64,000 nt of DNA from Sphagnum compactum. Lineage: Eukaryota; Bryophyta; Sphagnopsida; Sphagnales. Shown in pieces: positions 25,277 through 36,189 of the stretch. Every line of letters begins with the position of its first letter. Position 1 is the first letter of the stretch. Position numbers and translations under genes: made by a program. The notes beneath the pieces were generated by a model. That model was given only the letters and a program-made list of their open reading frames with translations. It did not search any database and had not been told where the DNA came from. Location of the stretch: positions 5,270,001 to 5,334,000 of the forward strand of contig OZ234498.1 in NCBI GenBank assembly GCA_965153455.1, in the 5' to 3' direction.

Positions 25277-25632
25277 ACAGGATGTGAAAGTAAATTTCTT
25301 TGAAGCATCGTTGACATTTCTGGCTAAACAAGCAAAAGAACCCATTAGAGAATTCTGGAAAAATTTTAAAAAATTATCTATGTTTCGAAAATTTGGCGAC
25401 TAGAAAGCCAAAAATTACAGATTTTTTTGCCAATTGGTTGAATTTAGCCAGGGAAACAAAAAAAAACAAAACCTTTTCACATGGCAGGTGCATTATAACG
25501 TCACAGAAATGGAGAAGTGAACCACCGTCATTACGGTCTGAAAAGGTATTCATTGTTTATAGTGCTAACAGTATGGTCCAAGTTACCTCTGTGTTGTGAA
25601 CTAGGGTAGGTATATGTCTACTTCATGTCAAC

Positions 25633-25850
25633 ACCAATTCACCTACCTTTTAAAAAGCATTCCCCATTCATAAATGGGCTGTTCACATCACATGGCCAGG
25701 GTAACCACATCATGATGCCTTGATAACCCTAAACTCCTAACCCTAACCCTAAACCAATTCAGCTACCTTTAAAAAGCATTCCCCATTCATAAATGGTCTG
25801 TTCACATCACATGGCCAGGGTGACCACATCATGATGCCTTGATGAACCCT
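25633..25850 (+). repeat. 120-bp-period tandem duplication with telomere-like spacer
   Basis: Two near-identical copies (25633-25730 and 25753-25850) share ACCAATTC, AAAAAGCATTCCCCATTCAT and CATGGCCAGGGT. The spacer at about 25724-25755 consists of CCCTAA-type units. The high identity shows a recent event. The telomere-like spacer suggests the duplication arose at a repair junction. Confidence 0.88.
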
Positions 25851-25955
25851 TCAACCAGCACCTACACTGGAGTCTGGTAGAGTAGGTAGTAGCTAGGTAT
25901 CAGTGTGTGAGTGAGTGAGTGAGTGTGTTTTTGTTTTTTTTTGGTTTTTTTTTTT

Positions 25956-26629
25956 CAAATTTTGTGATGTAGCAGGAATTGCAATCATCCATAAGAAAAT
26001 TTAGCCAGATTTGATTATAAAATATATAAGCAATGATTTCTTCAGCCAAATTTTGGAAAAAAATTTGATATTATTTTTAAAAAAATTAGATGGGACTAAT
26101 TTTTCTATTTATTGGGTTTTTTATATCTCGAAATTTAATTACAAAATGTTAATTCTCCTTTTATATTGTGGGCTATACCTGATGTAGAATCTCGTTACTC
26201 TTCTATAAAAACTTTCTGGAATTTGGGGATCATAATCCTCGAAAAACACTCCATTTTAGTTATCATGAAAAAAATTCACCAGCTAGCAAATATTGGCAAA
26301 GAAAGAAAACACTGGTGGGTACCCCAAGAAAACAACACACACTCTGGAAGCAGCGTTTTTTTATGCTGGCAAAATTTTGTCACTTGTGACAACAAAACAA
26401 GGTGTTGCAGGACTCATACAAAGGATTTTTTTCAGGAAAAATGGCCCAAAGTCGCCATATTCTCAGGACTTTTTTAAAATAAAAATCACCAGATTTAAAC
26501 AATAGGTTATAGCATGTCGCCAAATATAACAGGGTTCCAAAAACATTTACTTTCCTTTCTAATCTGAATCCAAAATTGGCTAAGTCCTCTTGTGGATGGT
26601 TGTCAATCCACCTACCTCACAAAATTGAA
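25956..26629. mobile_element. non-autonomous element with paired palindrome-type ends
   Basis: A plus-orientation end at 25956-26022 (CAAATTTTGTGATGTAGC, GCAATCATCCATAAGAAAAT) faces a minus-orientation end at 26571-26629 (TTGTGGATGGTTGTCAATCC, CACAAAATTG). The pair bounds about 670 bp with no coding potential I recognise. T runs outside the left end and A runs outside the right extend the symmetry. A CAGTG string upstream at about 25901 may be the true terminus. This fits a small hAT-type or similar non-autonomous DNA transposon; the target duplication was not resolved. Confidence 0.6.
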
Positions 26630-28736
26630 CAAAAAAAACCCCATAAACCTCAAAAACCCTTGTCTGGAACATGGTAAACTCCTAACTTATACAAAGTTGT
26701 CTCGCCATGGAACTGTCATGAATTTCATTCATAACTCCCCTCAGTTACTGGAAGTATGTCTGTCATGAGGATCTGCAAAGGAGATATGAGAACCACCTCT
26801 GAAAAACATATGTCTAACAAGCAGCTCTTTAAATGTGTAACCACTCTACTCTTTATAGAAGGTTCAAAGTTCAAGCTTAAAACTTCCTTTACTGGATCTA
26901 GAACTTTTCAACTAAATGTATACATTTTTATGAAACCAGCCCCATCCATCAAGTGCACACATAATATTTCAGATGTCACTCACACATTTAATCAAGTTTG
27001 AGTCAAGATTTGAAGTTGAAATGCTGCACCAATGTGTAATCTCTTTCCTATGGGTAGAACAAAAATAAACAGAAGGCTCCCATTTAATAACCACCATGAG
27101 ACACTATTTACACTTGTGCACTTGCCAATTGAAATCTAAAATTGCTGATTGTATAATGCTTAGGGCTTCACTGTTTTGGGTCACAGCCCATGCAAATGAT
27201 TGTGGATGACAATCCTATGTGGCATCGTACACAACAGAATTGGATAATGTTGGCTGGGACTCTAAGGCAATGTTCAGCCCCCTTCTTTGATGGAGGCTGG
27301 ATGGTGGAATGCATAGCACCGATAATTTGAGAGTGAAATAATTAATCTATTTTATCATTGTTTACATACCTTTGTTTTGGTATTGAGGAATTTGAGAAAG
27401 TTGTTGAACTTGGAGCGAAGCTTGTAATTTTATTAATCTATTTTATCATTGTTTACATATTTTTTCAATAAGTGAAGTTCGAGCAACTTTTGGAGGCTCC
27501 CTCTTGGCCCTTGTTTCATTGGAAAAGGGAACAACTTGGTAGTATAGAAACAAAATAATTTGAGGTCTCCTATGGCTGTGACCGGACAGGAAGTCATCTG
27601 GATTTTTCGTTCATGTGAACACGACTTGTTTTAGGGTTTTGGTTTTTGTTTTGAGTGGCCGTCAACATTCTGTCTGTAGACGACGGATTTTATGTTAACA
27701 TTGTTTGTTAGTGGTTGCAATAACAACTTCAAAGAGACTTGTGAATTTGGGTAGGAAACGTTGTTTGTTTGTGCATTATGTGAAACAGGTCGACATCAAG
27801 CAATGGGTGGCCAAGGGTGCTGCAAGCATTCAATGGAGAGGAGGAGTAGGATGCTGCATGACGAATATAAGAAGAGGAGTTCAAGGGCAAAGAAAAGGGT
27901 AGGTCTATTGGTTTTGTTGAATCTGTTGTAGAATGTGTAGAATGGGAGTTTGTAGAAATCGGTAGTTGCTGTTTGATTTCCATTGCGCCAGTGACTACAT
28001 CATGGCAGGCTTTATGTTCTTGCAAGTGTTAAGCTCTATAAGGGGTTGATGCTGAGGGTTGATGACGCATGAAAGAGGTCTGAGCTGTAGAAATAGGAGC
28101 ATGTAGAGGGATGCATCTGCATGGTATCTTGGTGGAACCTTTCCTGAAATCCAATGAGTAGCGCATGTGTATGAATGAGAGCTAGAAACCTTAATGGGGT
28201 ATCCTTGGGTTGGGCAGAATGTGGGTAAGAGAACAACAAAATGGGAGAGATCATAAAAAATATCCATAGACCCTTTTCTGCACAAAATTTTGCTTTTCCT
28301 AAGTGGTTGCAAGCCAACTATGTTCATCCTTAGTTCGTACCTAGAAGTCAACATGTTTCTAAAATTAAACCAAGTATTTTTCTACATTATCTCATATGGT
28401 CGAGGGATGGTTAGCAGCTCATAATGGACCAACTGAACACTGAGAGCTTTGACCTCAAGCCAGACCCCATTAGCTCATGCATTCACAATGTGTAAAATTG
28501 TTCTTGGCAGCAGTTTGAAGGCTACCACAATAGTAATCTAGAAGAGAATGACAGGTATGTGCCGTTTGCAGATTCACATGGGTATGGAACATCATGTTTT
28601 GTTAGGACAATAACACCAGAGGGTTGTAATAGTGCCGGATTGGCAAGATATATGTTGTAGGAACTGTTGCATAGAGTTTGGATCTCTAATGAGAGCAATC
28701 TGTAATCATGAGATATTCTTTCTATTCCTTTCTTTT
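26630..28736. other. intergenic stretch, probably including a gypsy LTR
   Basis: A repeat shared with 60377-60504 lies at 26940-27066. A 28-bp direct repeat, ATTAATCTATTTTATCATTG plus TTTACATA, is present at 27341-27368 and 27432-27459. If the primer-binding site at 28737 is real, the sequence just before it is the end of a 5' LTR, but I could not find the LTR start. Confidence 0.4.
26940..27066 (+). repeat. dispersed repeat, copy A
   Basis: It shares GCACACATAATATTTCA, ATGTCACTCAC, CACCAATGT and TTCCTATGGG in the same order and spacing with 60377-60504 on the same strand. Its nature is unknown. Confidence 0.7.
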
Positions 28737-28752
28737 TGGTATTAGATCATGG
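28737..28752 (+). other. degenerate LTR-retrotransposon primer-binding site
   Basis: TGGTATTAGATCATGG resembles TGGTATCAGAGCCATGG, the initiator-tRNA-Met primer-binding site of plant LTR retrotransposons. It lies about 1.15 kb upstream of a gypsy gag on the same strand, the expected order. Confidence 0.45.
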
Positions 28753-28939
28753 TCAGATTTGAGTCATTATTCAAACTTGTATACAGTTGGGTATGACGAT
28801 AATTAGGATAATATGTCATCATTTAGTGCAAATGAGATTGGGAGAGATAATGTTACATAGGAAATTCATGAGCAACAGCTAGTTATTAGATTCGATTATC
28901 CAAGGAGGTAGGATGGACCTCAAATATGAGTCGTAATTC

Positions 28940-29365
28940 TGCGTTTATTGGGATTTGGCATAATGATACTTGTAGGTATAGATCTTAATGAAGTTCAAGT
29001 TGGGGATGTGGTAGTAGAAATAGTTCATAATGGTTTTTATACATGCGCTCAGGTTTGGTTGAAAATAAGAAATGGAGCAAGGGGATGGAAATCAACCTCA
29101 AAGTTACAGAGGCAATATCATTACACCTCATACCTTGCGTAGAGTTTCACCTTCAATTCATGAAAGGCAGCATAATGTACCTAAAGTCGGAGACATTTGG
29201 ATTCCCACGCTTTTTGCTTCACCTAACCATTTTATCAGATTATATATCCCTAGTGTGGAAGACTTCTTTAAGAATGGAGATCATCTTCTTAGGGTGGAGC
29301 ACTATGGATCAAGATCCCGCATCATAAGTTGGAGGATATTGCGGAATTCAGAGGAAAGGTTGTAG
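28940..29365 (+). pseudogene. possible leader or N-terminal gag sequence
   Basis: Overlapping frames at 28948-29142 and 29072-29365 look protein-like, for example HNVPKVGDIWIPTLFASPNH. They lie between the primer-binding-site-like sequence and gag. I do not recognise them. They may belong to the same retroelement. Confidence 0.3.
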
Positions 29366-29904
29366 TGCCAACAGGAGTCCACATATGAGCAAAGTTTCTC
29401 CACCCTACCATCTGATGTCGTGCCTTTAAAACCAGTAGAAGAGGGAGATCAGTGTAAGTTCTTGGATTAATTATCAGATGGCAAATAACAACTTTTTAGG
29501 GGGAAGGTTGTCGCACCTAGCATCTCAAGATTTGATTTTCATGGGGTCACAAGTAGACTCAATAATCAATGAAAATCTTTAGGTTTTTTTAATATCTGAA
29601 AATGAATTGTTTTGATGCTTCTGAAGAAGTAAGGTGATTGCCAGTGGTGTTATCCATGCTGGTTTCTTTTCCAAAACAGTGGTGTGTTTGAAGGACAGGG
29701 CATGATCTCTTAGGCAGGAGTGGTGCATCATACACCCCATGAGTGCTAGTTCCATCCCAATAGATTTGGGTCCTTTAACTCAACATGAGTATAAGAGGAT
29801 GAGAAGGCGGTGAAGATTGTGTCTATTTGAAGGTGGTCTAAGTTTGAAGGACATTTGTGTAGCAGAAGACGTTGCAATTTTAGATTGAAGTTGAACATTG
29901 CAAA

Positions 29905-30294
29905 ATGACTAGCCCACAGGGGATGGATGAACTGTTCTGGGGGCGAGACCATGAGGATGTCAATGATTGGGTAGAAAGGCTCACAATGGCTGCAGAGGTG
30001 CGAGATTTGAATGCAGACAAACTCTTCAAAATTGCAAAGCTGAATTTGAAAGGCAAGGCTAAGGAATGGTTTAGGAGGTTGTAGCCAACACCAACCGATT
30101 GGGCTGAATTGCGGACTTTAATAATACAAAAGTATGGAGATATTGATGCTGATGACATCAGAATGAAACTTGATGCCATTAAACAGGAGCCCAAGGAGAG
30201 GGTTCAAAAACACTTTGAACGCCTTGACAAGCTCTTTAAGAAGGGCAGGATACGAACGAAAATGCTGAGCGAACAAAATTTTCTGGCCAGGTAG
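29905..30294 (+). pseudogene. Ty3/gypsy gag fragment with one in-frame stop
   Basis: The reading frame from ATG at 29905 resembles the plant retrotransposon gag domain. It contains NDWVERLTMAAEVRDL, then KIAKLNLKGKAKEWFRRL, and after the stop DWAELRTLIIQKYGD and KQEPKERVQKHFERLDKLF. A single TAG at 30082-30084 (codon 60) interrupts an otherwise open frame that continues to the TAG at 30292. CAG to TAG by deamination would explain it. The zinc knuckle and pol are absent downstream, so the element is truncated. Confidence 0.8.
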
Positions 30295-33200
30295 AATTTG
30301 CGCCTACCATTTTTAAATTGCTTATGAGCAAGGTGTGACTATTATTGAAAAGTATGATAGGAGGTATTTATATCCTATGCTTTTGAAATGTTCTCACAAT
30401 TTGCATCCCTTGACATAATATGAAAATAATTTTATTGATTAAGTAGTTAATGAGGATTACAATTTGGATATTTTTGAAATGATAACAAGCACAAATGAAC
30501 TAGCAAAATAACTTGTTAACAAAAAAAAATGATCTTCAAACAATACCAAGTGAATGTGGAAAACATCAAGTGTCCTTTTCAATAGTGGGAATCATGAGTT
30601 TATGTTTCCTATTGTTAATTTTCTTGTTCAAGTCTTAAGCATTGTTAAATCATAAATTGAGATAACAAATATTTTATTTATAGCTTTTGAATACTTACTA
30701 ATCTCAAGAGATGCCAATTTACAGTAAAAAAATTTGAAGAAAAAATTTGTGAGGAAAAATTGACCCAATGACCTTAGGGTTGGTTTTAAATCCTTTTTTA
30801 GCTTAGTATAATTAATAAGTACATAGGTAGATTTGGAAGAGGAATTAGAAAAAATTGAAAATGTTTTTGAATATGATGAAGTTGTGAAAATACGAAATAT
30901 TAAAAACAAAATTTTATTACATTTTCATCAAATTTTCATAAATACCTTCATTTCTTTTCATTTTTTTTTAGTGACACAATTTTCTTGCATTAGATAACTA
31001 AGTTGTGAGAATTGCCTTAAATAATTGACTGTTCTTACATTACAAAAATAAACACTTTAAGAACCAGCTTGGTTTTTAAAATCAAAAACTTGATACCTTT
31101 GCCAATTCTCTAAATATTCTTATTTAAAAAGAAGAACTAAATCAATTCTTGAATTTTTTTTTAAAATTCAAAACCATTGATTTAAAAGAAAAGTGAGAAC
31201 AACCCAACATTGGTGTACATGCCATAGTTAACAACACCAATGCTTGAAAGCCACTCCTCATACCCTCTGAGCATGATGCCGAAGCCCAAGTATACGTACA
31301 TTGTAAAAACTCCAAATCCCATGTGGTGAATCCACCTATCCTTAATTGATCATTAGCCTCATTAAAAAAAAGTGAAAACTTACATGCATAATTCCATTTA
31401 AATTCAAGATCAATCTATCTAATGGACTTTTCCATTGTTTAATAAAAATTATAGAGCAAACTACCTAACTAGTGACTTGGTAGGCACGTATGGTACTAGA
31501 AATAAAATGTTGCTGATGTGGCAAGGCAAGTGCACAACTGAAGGGGATCTAACTTGCTTACTTGAAGATAATAATTGAAGAAAACTAGCAAAATTAAGGG
31601 GTACTCTCATACAGACCACATGTGACCTAGACCTGTGTCTGGGCTTTTGTTGTGTGAACAAAGCCCAAGTGGAAGCTGGGATTAGGAGATGACCTAATGG
31701 ATGAAGTATTGTGCAAATTTGGATTGGTAGAAATGGCCAAAAGGGGAGATGGTTGGTAATCATGAAAATTGGAGGGAGCCACTATCCCTCTACTTTTTCC
31801 TTTTTTGTTTTGGTGTTGTTTTGTTATTTGCAGGTTATGAGTTCTAGTGTGCATTCTTCATGGTTTGGATGACACTCAATGTTGATCGATTTGGTGCTTT
31901 GCAGTGTGTTTGGACGTTGTGCACTATGAAGGGTTAAAAGGAGCGGTATAAGGGAGGAGCTTCAGATATGAAGAAGCTAAGTTTTTCTGATTGACACTTT
32001 GTTTTGGGTGCAAGGATTGGGATGCTAAGTTTCCTTGTCTTTGTTTGAGTTCTAGAACTTTCAGAATTTGCTTACCAGTTGGTCCATTGGGATGAATGCC
32101 TGATGGTTAGTATGAGCCTTCAGTAGAAGGGCTTTGTATCTTCTCTGCACCATAGCTATTTCAAAAGGCAGATATGTTAGATGCATAGTTTAGGGACTGA
32201 TTTAAGGAAGATGATGAAGATCTAAAAGAGGTTTCAAAAGTGTTCTTAATGGCAATTCAATGTGTTGTGGGGAGTGACGTCAGGTTCTTGAGGATGCAAT
32301 GGATTTTATGTTGATGGGAAGGAGCACCCACATCTATGGGAGCTTTGAAGGGCATTGATTTTTGCTTAGACAACCCTGGGGTTATCAAGATACATTGTCA
32401 GTGGGGTGTTTGGGTTCTAAGTTTCTCTTTATACAACTTCCTGGGACAAATCCATAGGAAGAGGGTAGATTTCATGTTATGTTCTTATGAGGGGGTCAAA
32501 AAATCCAATAAAAACCGATGGCCGGAACTATCACACAGAAGACAAAAGGGAAGGCCAAAGAAAGGCCAAAAGACGCACAGCTGGCAAGTGGGTGTATGAA
32601 TTGCCATAATAAAATCAGTGGGCTCAAGAGAGAAGCTAGAGAGACCTAATTCCTTAAAGTTCATAGATTAATATTGTTAGTTTTACAGATGCAAATGAAT
32701 TGTTGTAGAGAAATGAATTTGAGTGTTGTTCTGTTGATCTTACTTACTAGAAAGCCTCACAATAATTTGCCTGTCCATGATTTCACTTCAGTAGGTGCTG
32801 CATTTGGTTGCCCTCTCTTTGAGGTGACACCCATGGTGTTGTACCAATTCTCAGAGTATTACAACTACTTAAACTACAAACCTTCTTTTCCACTGATTAT
32901 AGAAATCCACTACACCAAAGAGTGTTTCTAACTACTATGGCAAACACAATGCAGACAAGGTAGAAATTTTTGTATTGTAATAAGTTAGGTGGTGACTGAA
33001 ATATTATCAACTTCACATCAATTGCATCAAATATTGAATAATACACATGAATGAGATAAGCCATATAAATTGCAAATTCCTAACAATAGTAATATCCAAC
33101 CATTGATTCACTATAGATTGGCTTTAAAGCTTGATGAAGTTGCGGAGAAATCTCCACAACAACAATTATAGGTAACACGACAATGAGTGGCTTTAAAGTT

Positions 33201-34068
33201 GTTCTCTTATTCAGGTTTTTGAATGGGAGAAAAAGCAACCAAACAAAACAAATCCCTACAAAATGAAACTTGCAGGTTAAAAGGTGGAAAGTTAGCACAC
33301 AGAACAAATGGCTTATATTACAACATGGAAGCAGCACAAAGCCCAGGGCAACCTCAGTGAGGCTGCTCATGATGGGTAATATACTGAGAATCCCCAGGAT
33401 GATATCACCCCAGGGCTGGTGCTGGACTGCCCCTAGCTCCACCATGGCCTGTCATGCGCCCTGTGACACACTCTGGCCTGTCAGCTTGCTCTGTTGTCTT
33501 AATCCCCTCAATGCTTTACAGTCCCTCTGCAAGCTCCTCTTGCTCTCAGTCTTTGCTTGTGACTTGCTGCTGCTCTGACTTGCTGTTGCAGGTGCCACAG
33601 TTGGGTTGGCTGAATGCTGATCTTCCAATTTCCATACCAAACCTGTTGATTTTAGGATGTCAATTTGGCAGAAACTCCAATTTAATGCTTAGCTTAAGAA
33701 ATTCACATCTTGAGAGGTGGATGTCTTCCAAATCAAAATTATCATGACTGCATATTAACAGCCACCAAACAAAGAAGAAATGACTTCCAATCACTTGCAC
33801 AGTCCCTTGAGAGCTCAAGATTCTTCAAGGAACAGAAAGGAGCAAAGAGAACATGAGGCCAGACATCCCCATGCAAACCATGTACTATGAAAATTGACAA
33901 AAAGATTTACATCCAATGATTGTGAATCAGTGATAACATATTACTATGGTGTATATAGAAACCAGACATGGCACATGAAGGTCAACACAGACCACCAGTA
34001 ACCAAGCTTTGTGCTTCAGCTTGTGCAACAATAAGTTGTGGTTAAATGATTAGGCAGTCACCAGCAAT
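30295..34068. other. intergenic stretch, no gene recognised
   Basis: The region just after gag (30300-30950) has protein-like fragments in broken frames but no motif I can name. Minus-strand frames at 33080-33445 and 33452-33640 lie downstream of the DUF3593-like gene, in a locally GC-richer patch, and match nothing known. I see no RNA genes or long repeats. Confidence 0.4.
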
Positions 34069-35863
34069 TCACTTCAAAAGAGGCACATCCTTCTCCTCTT
34101 CTGCAATAACTTTCTCTTCATCCTCCACAGCCTCTCGAATTGCTTTCCGAAGACCAATCACAATGAAGAGATTGGTAAGTGTCAACAAGGATTCTGCCCC
34201 GCCATGTAGCCAATCCACATTTGACAGTGATGTTCCGTAGTGCACCTTCGCTGTAGCATGCCAAACCATCCCACAGCTCTGAGTTCAAATTATTGCACAA
34301 TCCTGTTTCTCACATTTTCCCCACCAAGAAAGCTTTTTGCATCTGAAACTTCAACAAACATTTCAGACACATTTTTGCATGAGTAAATAAGTCAAGCATT
34401 TGTTTCACAAGAGCAAGTCCTTGGGAGAGGGTGAGTGAAAACTATTAACTCACCATAAATGCCTGCAGGAACTGCTCAACATGGACAAGAAAAATCCCAA
34501 TCAGCCCACAGCAAAGATATTGTTCACATCCTAAGAGAGCTTCAGTTTTGAAGATAAGGAAAAAAGGACCAAGAGCAGAGTCTAGTTTCCCATCCTCTTG
34601 AAACCTTCCATGCCAACCCACTCAGCACCTGCACATTAACACAAACTCAAAGTAGACACAGTCGGCCATAGGTGACCAACTGAACTGGGATTACATTTGA
34701 GTTATTTTGTGCATACAATTACATGAGGACAGTAAGAGAGTCACCATGGAAGGGAGACTATGAGGGGATTGCAGACGATAGATGCATGGTATTCATTCTT
34801 CACAAGCTGCTCATCTAGCAGCTATGGAGACAACTTTTGATCCCACTGTTGCCAATTAGATGCTCTAAAAGAAGAATGGATGCAAATATTACAATTCTTG
34901 AGCTGCCATTCACAGTCTTCACTATTGAAATTTGCAGATATTGGTGTTGCAAAGTATGACAAAGCAATTCAAATTACTTGTGTAAACCTCCCTCAATCTT
35001 AACCCTATTGTTTGGCAGTGATTACTAGTAAGGATATCTTACTGAAGGGAAAAAAACTTCAAATCACATGCTCAGCTGCTCTGAGACTCTGAGAGCAGGA
35101 TGACACTTACCTTCAAACACGGCTTGCATTTCGACTATGTATTCTTTTGAAGGAAAGAACCTATCGTTACAGTAAGAATTTGCAAGCGGATATGACCTAA
35201 AAATGGGTTTATAACCACTACCAGGAAGGCTTAGGATCAAGTCTACGAAGTGTATAGGGAATTTTGTTCGAAACAGCGATTCTTTTCTGCGAATTTCGTA
35301 ATCCCAATGCAACGCTCCGCAAAGAAAATAAAATTGCTGGTTCGGTTCAAAAGGCCATTGCTTCGATATAAATAAAGAACGTCAATGCCAACGGCCGTTG
35401 CCGCTGTAAACAGATCTATTGTCTATGAGAAAGAAGACCCAAAGATGGTTGAAGAGGGACTTCGGCTAGAATTACTTGTAGCGCCAACAAAGGCGAGCAA
35501 GAAGTAGAAGCCGAAGAGCGTGAGCTTCGGCGATGTCTTAGACTTGGTGATGTGGTAAAGAAATCCAATGTAGGGAAGCAAAGAGGATGCGAACAACGAC
35601 GATGCGATTCCCTGCGAGTCGGAATTCGGGGTCCAAGGATCGACAGGCAGAAGAAAAGCAGTAACGGAAGTCCTTAGCAACTTCACTCCTCTCTTCCTCG
35701 TAATCCTGCTTCCATGAAGCAGACGTTTGCAGCGCACAAAACTAGTCCAAGGAGAGCCGAGGAAGAAGCCCACATGACTGCTGCAAGACTGCGGAACGGA
35801 GATGGATGCAGTTGAAAGAACAGAAGTGTGAGGAAATTGGCACTGGCACATTAGAGCGGCCAT
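34069..35863 (-). CDS. DUF3593-like plastid membrane protein, three exons
   Basis: Exons on minus are 35863-35476, 34471-34454 and 34250-34069; both introns are GT-AG and all junctions are phase 1. The 195-residue product starts MAALMCQCQFPHTSV, rich in Ser, Thr and Arg with few acidic residues over about 60 positions, a typical chloroplast transit peptide. An upstream in-frame Met at 35965 is less likely because it adds residues before that peptide. The conserved part runs from PWTPNSDSQGIASSLF through KLTLFGFYFLLAFVGATIPA to VHYGTSLSNVDWLHGGAESL and LTLTNLFIVIGLRKAIREA, with about three membrane segments. I recognise this as the DUF3593 type shared with cyanobacteria; its biochemical role is unknown to me. 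The C-terminus is acidic. The gene looks intact. Confidence 0.85.
34454..34471 (-). other. 18-nt microexon of the DUF3593-like gene
   Basis: Bases 34471-34454, read on minus, are flanked by GAGCAG and GTGAGT. They supply the end of an Ile codon, then Pro-Ala-Gly-Ile-Tyr, and the first base of an Ala codon. Without them the conserved AFVGATIPAGIYAKVHYG segment would lose six residues while staying in frame. Both splice sites match consensus well. Confidence 0.8.
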
Positions 35864-36189
35864 AGTCGCCTCCACGATCTCCGCTGCTGTTGTGATCCTC
35901 TTGAGGGAAAAAATCGCAGGGAAAAACCCAAAAGGAACGTGGAATTGAGCAACAATCTTCAACAAACGACCAAACCCTAAATCCTTAATGCCAAGGTTAT
36001 CCCCTTATGGAGCTCATCCACGACCAAACCCTAAATTCCAAAGTAGGTGTGTGACTGATGAAAACCTGCCAAGTGTCAATAAAGAAAGCACCCAAAAAAT
36101 GGGGAGAAAAAGATACAGGATGATGAACGACCCAAGTCTTTGGCAGAAAGAAGAAACCGCCAACAAAAGGCAGATCGCAAGGGCAACAT

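Noticed and set aside
33080-33640. Two minus-strand frames downstream of the DUF3593-like gene as extra exons
   Set aside because: The gene already ends with a stop at 34069 after a complete conserved domain. These frames show no similarity and no good acceptor site ties them to it.
35064-35312. 82-codon minus-strand frame
   Set aside because: It lies inside the first intron of the DUF3593-like gene and has no recognised similarity. Including it would break the phase-matched gene model.
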